Source of the DNA: LC029 sp036676475
GTDB taxonomy: Bacteria; Bacillota; Bacilli; Aneurinibacillales; RAOX-1
Direction: 5' to 3'
Assembly (NCBI GenBank): GCA_036676475.1
Contig: JAKFCU010000089.1
Coordinates: 1-64,000 of the forward strand
DNA length: 64,000 nt
The position numbers were made by a program, and so were the translations under genes. Position 1 is the first letter of the stretch; each line of letters starts with the position of its first letter. Shown piece by piece: positions 8,138 through 16,791 of this stretch. Under the pieces are notes generated by a model. The model searched no databases. It was given only the letters and a program-made list of their open reading frames with translations, and was not told where the DNA came from.

Positions 8138-9298
8138 ATGCAAAAAATAATAGCTCTATTCATTGCTCTGATGCTTTGCTTACTACCTATAACCAGCTAT
8201 GCTCAGGAATCGTCTGTTAATCTGGCATCTAATGCGAAATCAGCGGTCTTGCTGGAAGTAGATACGGGGACGGTCATTTATGGGAAAAATCCCCATGAAA
8301 AATTACCGCCAGCCAGTATAACCAAGGTCATGACCATGCTTCTTATTATGGAAGCCTTAGATCGCGGGGAAATTAAACTCATGGATAAGGTCAGAACGAG
8401 TGAATATGCGGCCTCTATGGGCGGTTCGCAAATTTTCTTGGAGCCGGGCGAAATGATGTCAGTTGAAGAGATGTTGAAGGGAATTGCGATTGCCTCTGGA
8501 AATGATGCATCCGTAGCCATGGCAGAGCACTTAGCGGGAACAGAGGAAGCCTTTATAGCCAAAATGAATCAGCGTGCTAAGGAATTGGGGTTACAAAACA
8601 CTCAGTTCTCGAATACGAATGGGCTTCCTGCACAAAATCATTATTCTACAGCCTATGATATCGCGATGATGTCGAGAGAACTATTGAAGCATGAAGAAAT
8701 TACGAAGTTTACAAGCCTTTACCAAGATTACTTGAGAAAAGATTCCAGTAAGCCATTTTGGCTAGTCAATACGAATAAATTAGTTCGCTTCTATCCAGGT
8801 GCCGATGGTTTAAAAACGGGATATACTTCTGAGGCAAAATATTGCTTAACCGCAACAGCTAAACGCGATAATATGCGTATAGTAGCTGTCGTCATGGGTG
8901 AGCCAGATTCAAAAACAAGAAATAAGGAAATTACCTCGATGTTTGACTTTGCCTTTTCCCAATATCAATCCCATCTATTAGTGAAGAGAGGGGAAATGAT
9001 TACAAAAGTAAACATCGATAAAGGATCTTTTACCGAACTGGGTCTCATTGCACCGCAAAACTTTGGAATCCTTACGAAAAAAGGAGAAAAAGTGGATGAT
9101 CTTGAAAAGGAAATCAAAGTCAATCCAAACTTAGCAGCACCCATTGCTCAAGGGGATGTCCTAGGAGAGATGATAGTAAAGAAGCAAGGAAAAGAAATGG
9201 CAAAGTTAAATTTAATAGCAGAAACCTCAGTAGATCGAGCTAGCTGGTGGGAAATCATGAAGAGAGCTACAAAGCAGATGATTATCAACTTTGAATAA
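8138..9298 (+). CDS. dacF: D-alanyl-D-alanine carboxypeptidase DacF
   Basis: Penicillin-binding protein 5-type DD-carboxypeptidase that trims peptidoglycan stem peptides in the forespore. 386 residues: signal peptide 1-22 (cleavage near SYA-QE), Ser60-x-x-Lys63 (SITK), Ser120-Gly-Asn and Lys226-Thr-Gly form the three active-site motifs. The C-terminal beta-rich domain ends in an amphipathic tail typical of membrane-anchored PBP5 proteins. The position just upstream of spoIIAA is that of Bacillus dacF, where it is a sigma-F gene; I could not define a sigma-F promoter here. A strong terminator separates it from spoIIAA. Confidence 0.93.
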   Translation: MQKIIALFIALMLCLLPITSYAQESSVNLASNAKSAVLLEVDTGTVIYGKNPHEKLPPASITKVMTMLLIMEALDRGEIKLMDKVRTSEYAASMGGSQIFLEPGEMMSVEEMLKGIAIASGNDASVAMAEHLAGTEEAFIAKMNQRAKELGLQNTQFSNTNGLPAQNHYSTAYDIAMMSRELLKHEEITKFTSLYQDYLRKDSSKPFWLVNTNKLVRFYPGADGLKTGYTSEAKYCLTATAKRDNMRIVAVVMGEPDSKTRNKEITSMFDFAFSQYQSHLLVKRGEMITKVNIDKGSFTELGLIAPQNFGILTKKGEKVDDLEKEIKVNPNLAAPIAQGDVLGEMIVKKQGKEMAKLNLIAETSVDRASWWEIMKRATKQMIINFE

Positions 9299-9306
9299 AC
9301 ATCAAT

Positions 9307-9348
9307 ACGAGATGCTAGCTTTATTCGACATGGCATCTCGTTTTTTTT
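9307..9348 (+). terminator. Rho-independent terminator after dacF
   Basis: ACGAGATGC (9307-9315) pairs with GCATCTCGT (9333-9341), followed by eight T. Confidence 0.85.
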
Positions 9349-9364
9349 CTAGTTTTGTCGACTG

Positions 9365-9392
9365 GCAGGAATTTCCTTTCGCCTTGTAGAAA
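9365..9392 (+). promoter_or_regulatory. Predicted sigma-H promoter of spoIIA operon
   Basis: GCAGGAATT at 9365-9373 fits the sigma-H -35 element (RnAGGAwWW); after 12 bases GTAGAAA at 9386-9392 fits the -10 (RnnGAAT) with one mismatch. spoIIA of Bacillus is a known sigma-H operon, and this lies about 40 bases upstream of the start codon. Confidence 0.65.
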
Positions 9393-9429
9393 AGGTATGT
9401 GAAGACGGAAACTACAAGGAGTGAGTGAA

Positions 9430-9780
9430 TTGAGTCTGCATATCGATCTAGAAGTCGTCTCTCAGGTATTAATCGTCCGATTAAGCGGCGAACTTGATCA
9501 CCATACGGCAGAAAAATTGAAGCAACAAATGGAAGATAAAATCTTGAAAGGCCACGTACAAAATATTGTTCTCAGTCTAGAGAATCTTCACTTTATGGAT
9601 AGTTCCGGTCTTGGTGTTATTTTGGGGCGATATAAGCAGATCACAAGCCGTGGAGGAGAAATGGTGGTATGTTCCATCAATCCTTTGATTTATCGCTTGT
9701 TTGAGCTGTCAGGCTTATTCAAAATCATAAAGATCAGAGAAAATGAAGGGGAAGCTCTTCTACAGTTGGGGGTGGCCTAA
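9430..9780 (+). CDS. spoIIAA: Anti-sigma-F factor antagonist SpoIIAA
   Basis: STAS-domain protein that, when dephosphorylated by SpoIIE, binds SpoIIAB and frees sigma-F in the forespore. Start TTG 9430 is chosen: AAGGAG ends 8 bases upstream and the N-terminus becomes MSLHID, closely matching Bacillus MSLGID; the in-frame GTG at 9421 would overlap the Shine-Dalgarno. 116 residues with the phosphorylation site Ser58 in FMDSSGLGVILGR. One base separates its stop from spoIIAB, so translation is probably coupled. Confidence 0.95.
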   Translation: MSLHIDLEVVSQVLIVRLSGELDHHTAEKLKQQMEDKILKGHVQNIVLSLENLHFMDSSGLGVILGRYKQITSRGGEMVVCSINPLIYRLFELSGLFKIIKIRENEGEALLQLGVA

Positions 9781-9781
9781 T

Positions 9782-10228
9782 ATGGAAAAAAAGAATTATA
9801 TGAGGATTGAATTCTCAGCCCGCAGTGAGAATGAAGCCTTTGCCCGAGTGGCTGTTGCCTCCTTCGTTTCTAAGCTAAATCTAACCTTAGACGAACTGGA
9901 AGAAATCAAAACAGCTGTATCGGAGGCCGTAACCAATGCCATCATCCATGGCTATGAAGAAAATCAGGAACAGCTGGTTACCATTATGAGCAGCTATGAT
10001 GAAGAATCCATTGAGATTATGATTGAAGATCAAGGTATCGGTATTGACAATATTGATGAAGCGAGACAGCCTTTATTTACGACAAAGCCGGAGCTGGAGC
10101 GCTCTGGAATGGGTTTTACCATAATGGAAAATTTCATGGATTCCATTGAGATCCTAACAGGGAAAAATGTAGGGACGAGAATCATCTTAAGGAAAAATCT
10201 TGTGAATAACAAAGCAATCTGCAACTAG
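9782..10228 (+). CDS. spoIIAB: Anti-sigma-F factor and serine kinase SpoIIAB
   Basis: GHKL-fold kinase that holds sigma-F inactive and phosphorylates SpoIIAA. ATG 9782 gives 148 residues, close to the family length; an upstream in-frame start would overlap spoIIAA. N-box EAVTNAIIHGYEE (about 49-61), G1 box DQGIGI, and the G2 region LERSGMGFTIMENFMD are intact. Middle gene of the spoIIA operon. Confidence 0.96.
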   Translation: MEKKNYMRIEFSARSENEAFARVAVASFVSKLNLTLDELEEIKTAVSEAVTNAIIHGYEENQEQLVTIMSSYDEESIEIMIEDQGIGIDNIDEARQPLFTTKPELERSGMGFTIMENFMDSIEILTGKNVGTRIILRKNLVNNKAICN

Positions 10229-10243
10229 TAGGGAGATATGCCT

Positions 10244-10999
10244 ATGGAGACAGATGTACGAAACGCGAATCATCCCTATTTGAGTGATGAAGAGGTCAAA
10301 CGGCTAATTCGAAATAGTCAAAGCGGGGACGGGGAAGCACGTGAAAGACTAGTCAATTGCAATATTCGCCTGGTGTGGTCTGTCGTTCAGCGTTTCTTGA
10401 ATCGTGGATATGAAGCGGATGATCTGTTCCAAATTGGTTGCATTGGATTGTTAAAGGCTGTAGACAAGTTTGACTTGTCCTATGATGTCAAATTTTCAAC
10501 CTATGCGGTCCCGATGATTATTGGGGAGATCCAACGCTTTTTGCGGGATGATGGAACATTGAAGGTGAGCCGATCCCTAAAGGAAATGGCTAATAAAGTG
10601 AGAAGGGCTAAAGATGATCTTTCCAAAAAAAATGGGAGAATCCCAACCGTTGTGGAAATAGCGGACGAATTAGGGGTAACACCGGAAGAAGTGGTTTTTG
10701 CTCAAGAAGCAAACCGTGCTCCGTCCTCTATACATGAGACCGTTTTTGAAAACGATGGAGATCCTATCACTTTAATGGATCAGATTTCAGACAATGATGA
10801 AGGAAAATGGTTTGAGAAAATCGCACTTAAGGAAGCGATTAATAAGCTGACGGAACGAGAAAGACTCATCGTTTTTCTGCGTTATTTCCGGGATCAGACA
10901 CAATCTGAGGTAGCCGACCGACTAGGTATCTCCCAGGTGCAGGTCTCACGTTTAGAAAAGAAGATTCTTAAAACCATAAAGGATCAAATCGAACTTTAG
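10244..10999 (+). CDS. sigF: RNA polymerase sigma-F factor
   Basis: First forespore-specific sigma factor. Start ATG 10244 is favoured over ATG 10238 because GGGAG at 10231 then lies 8 bases upstream. 251 residues: region 2 with NIRLVWSVVQRFLNRGYEADDLFQIGCIG and FSTYAVPMIIGEIQRF, region 3 DDGTLKVSRSLKE, and region 4 helix-turn-helix SEVADRLGISQVQVSRLEKK (each read in short segments). Close match to Bacillus SpoIIAC throughout. The 3' end of the gene forms the 5' arm of its terminator. Confidence 0.96.
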   Translation: METDVRNANHPYLSDEEVKRLIRNSQSGDGEARERLVNCNIRLVWSVVQRFLNRGYEADDLFQIGCIGLLKAVDKFDLSYDVKFSTYAVPMIIGEIQRFLRDDGTLKVSRSLKEMANKVRRAKDDLSKKNGRIPTVVEIADELGVTPEEVVFAQEANRAPSSIHETVFENDGDPITLMDQISDNDEGKWFEKIALKEAINKLTERERLIVFLRYFRDQTQSEVADRLGISQVQVSRLEKKILKTIKDQIEL

Positions 11000-11018
11000 T
11001 TCGTTTTGATCCTTTTTT
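10981..11018 (+). terminator. Rho-independent terminator of spoIIA operon, overlapping sigF 3' end
   Basis: GGATCAAATCGAAC (10981-10994, inside the last sigF codons) pairs with GTTCGTTTTGATCC (10999-11012) with one mismatch, followed by six T. A family A repeat starts immediately after the T-tract. Confidence 0.88.
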
Positions 11019-11056
11019 CACTTATCGGAAAGTATTATACTAGTAGCTTTCTTACG
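11019..11056 (-). repeat. Family A repeat, copy 3 (internally deleted)
   Basis: CACTTATCGGAAAGTATTAT then TAGTAGCTTTCTTACG; the central GCATAAGGCTACGC portion is missing. It directly abuts the T-tract of the sigF terminator. Confidence 0.75.
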
Positions 11057-11192
11057 TTTTGCTCTAACAAGGAAGTGACGATGTAACTTCCTACAATTTG
11101 CTTGGATAGGGCATATTTTACGCTTATTATTCATTCGTGGATGTGGAACGATATCTGGTACCATAACTTAAAACATTAGTGAGGTTTATAAC

Positions 11193-11669
11193 ATGGCTGG
11201 AAACCAAGTGAAACAGCGTACAAAACTGAATTTAACCAAAGAGATCTACGCCAAGAGGGCGGAACAGTATAAGCCCAAGAAAAATGTTTGGTTCAACAGT
11301 TTAAAGGCTTTTTTGGTTGGAGGATTCATCTGTGCTTTGGGACAAGGGATCTCTAATTTTTATATTTATTTCTTTGATTTTACCGAACAGAATGCAGGAA
11401 ATCCAACCGTAGCCACTTTGATCTTTATTGCCGTAGTTTTAACGGGATTCGGTGTCTATGATAATATCGGTCAATTTGCTGGGGCAGGGTCCGCTGTTCC
11501 TGTAACCGGATTTGCCAATTCGGTGGCATCAGCAGCGATTGAACATCGGAGTGAAGGATATGTGCTTGGAGTTGGAGGGAATATGTTTAAGCTTGCTGGT
11601 TCGGTCATTGTATATGGAGTAGTAGCTTCCTTTGTTGTGGCATTAATTAAAAAACTGCTGTTTGTGTAA
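11193..11669 (+). CDS. spoVAC: Stage V sporulation protein AC
   Basis: Multi-spanning inner-membrane protein of the SpoVA channel for Ca-dipicolinate uptake during sporulation and release in germination. 158 residues: a basic N-terminal tail, then hydrophobic segments near 38-58, 72-92 and 130-156, with the family motif FAGAGSAVPVTGFANSV. It is the first gene of the spoVA operon here; spoVAA and spoVAB, which precede it in Bacillus, are absent between sigF and this gene. I could not define a convincing sigma-G promoter in the 130 bases upstream. Confidence 0.95.
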   Translation: MAGNQVKQRTKLNLTKEIYAKRAEQYKPKKNVWFNSLKAFLVGGFICALGQGISNFYIYFFDFTEQNAGNPTVATLIFIAVVLTGFGVYDNIGQFAGAGSAVPVTGFANSVASAAIEHRSEGYVLGVGGNMFKLAGSVIVYGVVASFVVALIKKLLFV

Positions 11670-11675
11670 AGGGGA

Positions 11676-11758
11676 GGCCCTCATTGAAAAAGAAGAGGGC
11701 ACAACAATCGCATTCCAGCAAGAAGAGTAATCGACGCAGCAGGAATGCCAAGAGAGGA
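11676..11758 (+). repeat. Family B leader repeat, copy 2 (upstream of spoVAD)
   Basis: GGCCCTC ... GAGGGC hairpin, ACAACAATC linker, GCATTCC/GGAATGC hairpin with loop TCGACGCAG, then AAGAGAGGATG serving as Shine-Dalgarno for GTG 11766. Confidence 0.85.
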
Positions 11759-11765
11759 TGATCTT

Positions 11766-12788
11766 GTGAATCTGAGCGCCCGTGTGAGTCGACAAACTTG
11801 GCAATTTGAACAGGATATTAGGATATGGGGCTCTGGTGTTTCGGTAGGTCCGATGGAGGGTATTGGCCCCTTAGCAGAAGAGTTTGATACCGTTCATACA
11901 GATTCCTATGCCGGTGAAGATACCTGGGAGAAGGCTGAACGAAAAATGATGGGGCAAGCCGTCCAAACCGCTATCCAAAAAAGCGAAATATCAGCAGATC
12001 AGATCGATGTGATGTTAGCGGGAGATTTGTTAAATCAAATCATTACAGCCAATTTTACCGCAAGGGACCATCAGTTTCCTTTGCTAGGATTGTTCGGTGC
12101 CTGTTCCACCTCAATGGAGGGGTTAGCTTTAGCGGCTGCTTTAATAGATGGCGGTTTTGCCAAAATTGCTGTTACCGGATGCAGCAGCCACAACTCTACA
12201 GCTGAAAGACAATTTCGTTATCCGACAGAGTATGGCGGACAAAAGCCACCCTATGCCCAATGGACCGTAACAGGTGCGGGAGCTGGTGTAGTTGGGATCG
12301 GGAAGACAGGTCCAAGAATAACGCATGCAACGATTGGGAAAGTGACAGATCTCGGAATAAAAGATCCATTTGATATGGGAAGTGCGATGGCTCCAGCAGC
12401 TGCTGATACGATGGCTACCCATTTTGAGGATTTGCAGAGAACTCCTAAGGATTATGATCTGATTGTAACAGGAGATTTGGGAAAAGTGGGTTATGCCATT
12501 CTAAAGGATTTAATGAAGGATATGGGATATGAATTATCCCCTGTTTATAAAGATTGTGGCATGATGATTTTTAGTCCCGAACAAGAAGTGTTCTCTGGTG
12601 GAAGCGGTTGTGCTTCCAGTGCAGTCGTTACCTACAGTCATATCTTGAACGGATTAAATCAAGGCAAATATCGACGTGTACTCGTTGTAGCCACAGGTGC
12701 ATTATTTAGTCCAGTCAGTTTTCAGCAAGGTGAATCGATTCCCTGTATTGCCCATGGAGTCGCAATGGAAAGGGGGGATGGGACATGA
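11766..12788 (+). CDS. spoVAD: Stage V sporulation protein AD
   Basis: Thiolase-fold protein of the SpoVA complex, known in Bacillus to bind dipicolinic acid. GTG 11766 is preferred: it has AGAGAGG 8 bases upstream and gives an N-terminus (VNLSARVSRQTWQFE) that lines up with the family. The in-frame ATG at 11745 lies inside the family B repeat and would add seven repeat-encoded residues. Motifs: DLLNQ, LFGACSTSMEGLALA, ERQFRYPTEYGGQKPP, GSAMAPAAADT, GGSGCASSAV and ESIPCIAHG. Its TGA overlaps the ATG of the next gene by four bases. Confidence 0.95.
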   Translation: MNLSARVSRQTWQFEQDIRIWGSGVSVGPMEGIGPLAEEFDTVHTDSYAGEDTWEKAERKMMGQAVQTAIQKSEISADQIDVMLAGDLLNQIITANFTARDHQFPLLGLFGACSTSMEGLALAAALIDGGFAKIAVTGCSSHNSTAERQFRYPTEYGGQKPPYAQWTVTGAGAGVVGIGKTGPRITHATIGKVTDLGIKDPFDMGSAMAPAAADTMATHFEDLQRTPKDYDLIVTGDLGKVGYAILKDLMKDMGYELSPVYKDCGMMIFSPEQEVFSGGSGCASSAVVTYSHILNGLNQGKYRRVLVVATGALFSPVSFQQGESIPCIAHGVAMERGDGT

Positions 12789-13138
12789 GCCAATACATCA
12801 TTGCTTTTGTAGTGGGAGGGCTGATTTGTGTCAGTGGTCAGCTTATGATGGACTTGACGAAGATGACTCCAGCTCATGTCATGAGTACCTTGGTAGTTGC
12901 CGGTGTGGTGTTAGATGGGATGGGTTTATATGACCCATTAATTGATTTTGCCGGTGCAGGGGCCACCGTTCCCATAACCAGCTTTGGACACGCCCTTTAT
13001 CATGGAGCATGGGCAGAAGCGGAACAGCATGGCTTAATTGGCATAATAACAGGCATTTTCGAGGTTCCAAGTGCTGGGATATCCGCAGCCATTGTATTTG
13101 GATTCTTAGGATCCCTTGTATTTAAACCGAAAGGGTGA
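12785..13138 (+). CDS. spoVAEB: Stage V sporulation protein AE (SpoVAEB type)
   Basis: Small integral membrane subunit of the SpoVA dipicolinate channel, 117 residues, hydrophobic nearly throughout with FAGAGATVPITSFGHAL, a motif shared with SpoVAC. Starts by an ATGA overlap with spoVAD, which indicates translational coupling. Confidence 0.94.
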   Translation: MSQYIIAFVVGGLICVSGQLMMDLTKMTPAHVMSTLVVAGVVLDGMGLYDPLIDFAGAGATVPITSFGHALYHGAWAEAEQHGLIGIITGIFEVPSAGISAAIVFGFLGSLVFKPKG

Positions 13139-13144
13139 TGCAGA

Positions 13145-13720
13145 ATGGAAGAGAAAAGAGATGTCATTCTCATAACGGACGGAGACGAAGTGGCAAAGAA
13201 AGCCATTCAGGAAGTAGCCAAAAACGTGGGGGGACGTTGCATCTCCCGTTCTGGCGGAAATCCAACCCCCTTAACGGGAGAAGAAATTGTGGAGCAAATC
13301 AAAATGGCGAAATATGATCCCGTACTTGTGATGTTCGATGATAACGGAAACGGAAGTGAAGGGGACGGTGAAAGAGCTCTTGAAGTGGTTGCAAATCACC
13401 CAGATGTCAACGTGCTGGGGATTGTGGCTGTCGCTTCCAATACCCCTATGGTAGACGGGGTTGATGTTGATTATTGCGTGAACACAAAGGGAGAAATAAC
13501 GGAGTTTGCTGTGGACAAAGATGGAGTGGAAATATCTAATCGGCAGGCCCATATCAATGGGGATACAGTCGATGTCCTTCAACGAATTGATGCTCCCATC
13601 GTCATTGGAGTTGGCGACATAGGCAAAATGCAGGGGCATGATCATTATATACATGGGGCACCCATTACCACCAAAGCTGTTCAAATGATTTTGGAAAGGA
13701 GTGGGTACAGTGTCGATTAA
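13145..13720 (+). CDS. spoVAEA: Stage V sporulation protein AE (SpoVAEA type)
   Basis: Soluble member of the spoVA operon, 191 residues, no signal peptide or membrane segment. The N-terminal ILITDGDEVAKKAI and the GDGERALEVVANHPDV and KMQGHDHYIHGAPITTKAV segments are those of SpoVAEA. Exact role unknown; in Bacillus it is less critical than AC/AD/AEB. Six bases after the previous gene; overlaps the start of spoVAF. Confidence 0.93.
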   Translation: MEEKRDVILITDGDEVAKKAIQEVAKNVGGRCISRSGGNPTPLTGEEIVEQIKMAKYDPVLVMFDDNGNGSEGDGERALEVVANHPDVNVLGIVAVASNTPMVDGVDVDYCVNTKGEITEFAVDKDGVEISNRQAHINGDTVDVLQRIDAPIVIGVGDIGKMQGHDHYIHGAPITTKAVQMILERSGYSVD

Positions 13721-15224
13721 AGCTCCTGAAAAAGTGGAGAAACTAGGGAAACAGCAAGAAGAGCAAAAGAAGGGACTTAAATTTTTCAAAAAAATAGAGG
13801 TGAACAAAAGGCTTCTCAATGAACGCTTGGCGGCAACGGTCAGTTATGACATTAAGGCCCGGGAAATGAATTTTGCTGAAAAGGATGTCGCTTTTTTCTA
13901 TGTAAATGGTTTAATTGACACCAATTTAATGACCATTATTATGAACTTGATGGCCAATATGAAACGGAAAGATATCGTACCTAATACACTTAAGCATTTT
14001 TTAGAGCAATATGTAACCCATCTGTCGGTTGAATCGGTTAAGACCTTCGATGAAGCCGTGGATAACATGCTGGCCGGTGTCGTTCTCCTTCTCATAGAGG
14101 ATGAAGAAATGGGATTGTTGATTGATGCCCGCAGTTATCCTGGAAGAAGCCCAGCCGAACCAGATACCGAACGGGTTGTGCGCGGATCTAGAGACGGGTT
14201 TGTTGAAAATATCGTCATTAATACGGCCTTAACGCGAAGAAGGATTCGAGATGAACGTTTGCGCATGGAAATGGTTCAAGTGGGAACAAGGTCAAAAACG
14301 GACGTATGTATTGCTTACTTAAATGATGTAGCCGATCAAGGCTTAATAGACCAGCTGAAAAACATGCTGGACAAAATTGAAATAGATGGCATTCCCATGG
14401 CGGAAAAAACGATTGAAGAGTTTCTAGTTGGGCGAAACTGGAATCCCTATCCACTTGTTCGCTATACCGAGAGACCTGATGTAGCAGCTTCTCATTTATT
14501 GGAAGGACATGTCCTCTTATTTGTGGATACATCTCCTAGTGTCATGATTACGCCTACCACCTTTTTTCATCATGTACAGCATGCAGAAGAATATAGGCAA
14601 AAGCCATTAACAGGAGCCTATCTAAGGTGGGTGAGATTTCTGGGGATTATCTCTTCCTTATTTTTACTTCCTATCTGGCTTTTTTATGCATTGAATAAAG
14701 GTTATTTACCTTCGGTTTTAGCCTTCATAGGTCCAAAGGAAACAGGAGAAATCCCTATCTTTTGGCAATTTGTTTTTGCTGAAATCGGGATTGACCTGAT
14801 GCGTTTGGCCGCTGTGCATACTCCATCGCCGCTAGCTACGGCGATGGGCTTGATTGCCGCTGTCCTGATTGGGGATGTTGCCATTAAGGTTGGTCTCTTT
14901 ATGCCGGAAACAATTCTCTACTTGGCGGTGGCAGCCATCGGGATGTTTGCTACACCAAGTTATGAATTAAGTTTGGCGAATCGTCTCGTGCGATTGTTTT
15001 TAATCACAGGAGTGTATGTCTTCGGGATTCCAGGTTTAATGGCAGGGATTACGCTGTTTGTCATCATGCTTGCCACAACTACTTCCTTAAATACACCTTA
15101 TTTCTGGCCATTCATCCCTTTCAATGGGCCTGCCTTGATGAGTGTTCTGATTCGGATTGCCATGCCTTCCATGAAAAAACGCCCAAGTATTGTTCATCCG
15201 CAGAATAATACTAAACAAACGTAG
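13710..15224 (+). CDS. spoVAF: Stage V sporulation protein AF (GerA-family)
   Basis: GerAA-like spore membrane protein linked to germinant-receptor function. GTG 13710 (AAAGGAG 9 bases upstream) is preferred to GTG 13701, which overlaps the Shine-Dalgarno. About 504 residues: large soluble N-terminal half with LSVESVKTFDEAVD, the family motif SYPGRSPAEPDTERVVRGSR (about 145-165), FVNIVIN-like segment ENIVINTALTRRR, then about five to six transmembrane segments from residue 310 on. It ends the spoVA operon. Confidence 0.94.
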   Translation: MSIKAPEKVEKLGKQQEEQKKGLKFFKKIEVNKRLLNERLAATVSYDIKAREMNFAEKDVAFFYVNGLIDTNLMTIIMNLMANMKRKDIVPNTLKHFLEQYVTHLSVESVKTFDEAVDNMLAGVVLLLIEDEEMGLLIDARSYPGRSPAEPDTERVVRGSRDGFVENIVINTALTRRRIRDERLRMEMVQVGTRSKTDVCIAYLNDVADQGLIDQLKNMLDKIEIDGIPMAEKTIEEFLVGRNWNPYPLVRYTERPDVAASHLLEGHVLLFVDTSPSVMITPTTFFHHVQHAEEYRQKPLTGAYLRWVRFLGIISSLFLLPIWLFYALNKGYLPSVLAFIGPKETGEIPIFWQFVFAEIGIDLMRLAAVHTPSPLATAMGLIAAVLIGDVAIKVGLFMPETILYLAVAAIGMFATPSYELSLANRLVRLFLITGVYVFGIPGLMAGITLFVIMLATTTSLNTPYFWPFIPFNGPALMSVLIRIAMPSMKKRPSIVHPQNNTKQT

Positions 15225-15312
15225 GATTGAGTAAAGTTAGGCAGACGGGTTGTCACCTCTGATGGGGAGTGGTATATTTTATAGATATAGTAGTTGAAAA
15301 ATTGTGGCGGTC

Positions 15313-15375
15313 ATTCCCTGTCTGGATATCAAGGTGTAACCTGTGTCTAGGCAGGGAATCGTTACGCCTTTTTTT
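15313..15375 (+). terminator. Terminator with competing hairpin between spoVAF and lysA
   Basis: ATTCCCTGTCT (15313-15323) can pair with AGGCAGGGAAT (15349-15359). AGGTGTAAC (15332-15340), in the loop of that stem, can pair with GTTACGCCT (15361-15369), which is followed by six T. The two helices interleave, so they form either alternatives or a pseudoknot. Confidence 0.6.
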
Positions 15376-15428
15376 ACACTTATCGGAAAGTATTATACGC
15401 ATATGGCTACACTAGTAGCTTTCTTATA
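15376..15428 (-). repeat. Family A repeat, copy 4
   Basis: ACACTTATCGGAAAGTATTA, then TACGCATATGGCTACACTAG, then TAGCTTTCTTATA. It abuts the T-tract of the upstream terminator. Confidence 0.85.
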
Positions 15429-15463
15429 TGGTTTAGGTAATGAGGAGAGGAAGGGGAAGAAGG

Positions 15464-16786
15464 ATGTACCTTCATGGAAATAGCAAAATTAATGCAAAGG
15501 GCCACTTGGAAATTGGTGGCTGTGATTCAGTTGAGCTAGTAGAGCAATTTGGCTCTCCTTTATTCGTGTATGATGAAAAATGGGTTCGGGAAAAATGCCG
15601 GTCATATGTGTTGGCCTTCCAAGAAACCAATTTCTCTTTTCAAGTCGCATATGCCAGCAAAGCATTTATGTCTATGGCCATGTGTCGTCTAATCGCAGAA
15701 GAAGGGTTATCGTTGGATGTTGTTTCTGGAGGAGAATTGTATACTGCTTTGCAGGCCGAGTTTCCCCCGGAACGAATTCACTTTCATGGCAACAACAAAA
15801 CTCTGCAAGAATTAGAAATGGCTTTGGATGCCAGCATCGGCTGTTTTGTGGTTGATAATTTTTATGAGCTAGACCTCCTTCATGCCCTTGCTAAGGAGCG
15901 TGGGGAGCAAGTCAATATTCTCCTCCGTCTAACTCCCGGTGTTTCGGCTCATACGCATGAATATATTTCAACGGGTCAGGATGACTCTAAATTTGGCTTT
16001 GGCGTGACTACGGGGCAAGCTCTGGAAGGAATGAAAAAAGCGCTAGAGATGGACCATTTTAATCTTTTGGGGATCCATTCTCATATCGGCTCTCAAATCT
16101 TTGAAACGGTCGGATTTGTAGCTGCTGTGAGCAAGTTGTCCGATTTCCTTTTCAATCTAAGAGATGAGACCGGTTATGAAGTCAAGGTGCTTAACCTAGG
16201 CGGTGGTTTTGGCATTCGCTATACGGAAGAGGATACTCCGCTTCAGTCAGGCGAATATATTAAATCCATTACCGATGAAGTGAGAAACCAGTTTACGGCA
16301 GTCCAATATGCTCTTCCTGAAATATGGATTGAGCCAGGCCGAAGTATTGTCGGGGATGCAGGAACTACCCTGTATACGATTGGTTCCATTAAAACAATCC
16401 CAGGCATACGCAAATATGTTTCGGTAGATGGGGGAATGACGGATAATATACGCCCTGCTCTATATCAATCTCGTTATGAAGCGATGCTCGCTAATCGGGC
16501 AACAGAAAAACCTGAAGATTTGGTGTCTATAGCAGGGAAATGCTGTGAATCCGGTGATATGCTGATATGGGATATCGAGCTTCCGAAAGTATGTTCTGGA
16601 GATATATTAGCGGTCTCTTGTACAGGAGCTTATGGTTATGCTATGGCTAACAACTATAACCGAATTGTACGACCAGCAGTTGTGTTCGTTAAAGACGGGC
16701 AAGCGGAAATTATCGTTGAACGCGAAACTTATGATGATTTAGTCAAAAATGATCGCATTCCGACCAGTATGATGGTGTCGAAATAA
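15464..16786 (+). CDS. lysA: Diaminopimelate decarboxylase
   Basis: Fold-type III PLP enzyme, last step of lysine biosynthesis (meso-diaminopimelate to lysine). ATG 15464 is chosen because the preceding in-frame codons (MRRGRGRR) encode only the purine-rich Shine-Dalgarno region. 440 residues: PLP Lys in VAYASKAF (about residue 58), LNLGGGFGIRY, EPGRSIVGDAG, and the substrate-site Cys-Glu in GKCCESGDML plus GAYGYAMANNYN. Position after spoVAF matches Bacillus. No lysine riboswitch motif is visible upstream; an interleaved hairpin terminator is. Confidence 0.95.
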   Translation: MYLHGNSKINAKGHLEIGGCDSVELVEQFGSPLFVYDEKWVREKCRSYVLAFQETNFSFQVAYASKAFMSMAMCRLIAEEGLSLDVVSGGELYTALQAEFPPERIHFHGNNKTLQELEMALDASIGCFVVDNFYELDLLHALAKERGEQVNILLRLTPGVSAHTHEYISTGQDDSKFGFGVTTGQALEGMKKALEMDHFNLLGIHSHIGSQIFETVGFVAAVSKLSDFLFNLRDETGYEVKVLNLGGGFGIRYTEEDTPLQSGEYIKSITDEVRNQFTAVQYALPEIWIEPGRSIVGDAGTTLYTIGSIKTIPGIRKYVSVDGGMTDNIRPALYQSRYEAMLANRATEKPEDLVSIAGKCCESGDMLIWDIELPKVCSGDILAVSCTGAYGYAMANNYNRIVRPAVVFVKDGQAEIIVERETYDDLVKNDRIPTSMMVSK

Positions 16787-16791
16787 TGTAG

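Noticed and set aside
13271..13819. Minus-strand ORF of 182 codons
   Set aside because: Lies antisense to spoVAEA and the spoVAF start; no ribosome-binding site and no recognisable protein.
15229..15463. Lysine riboswitch (L box) upstream of lysA
   Set aside because: None of the conserved lysine-riboswitch core motifs is visible; only the interleaved hairpins and a family A repeat.
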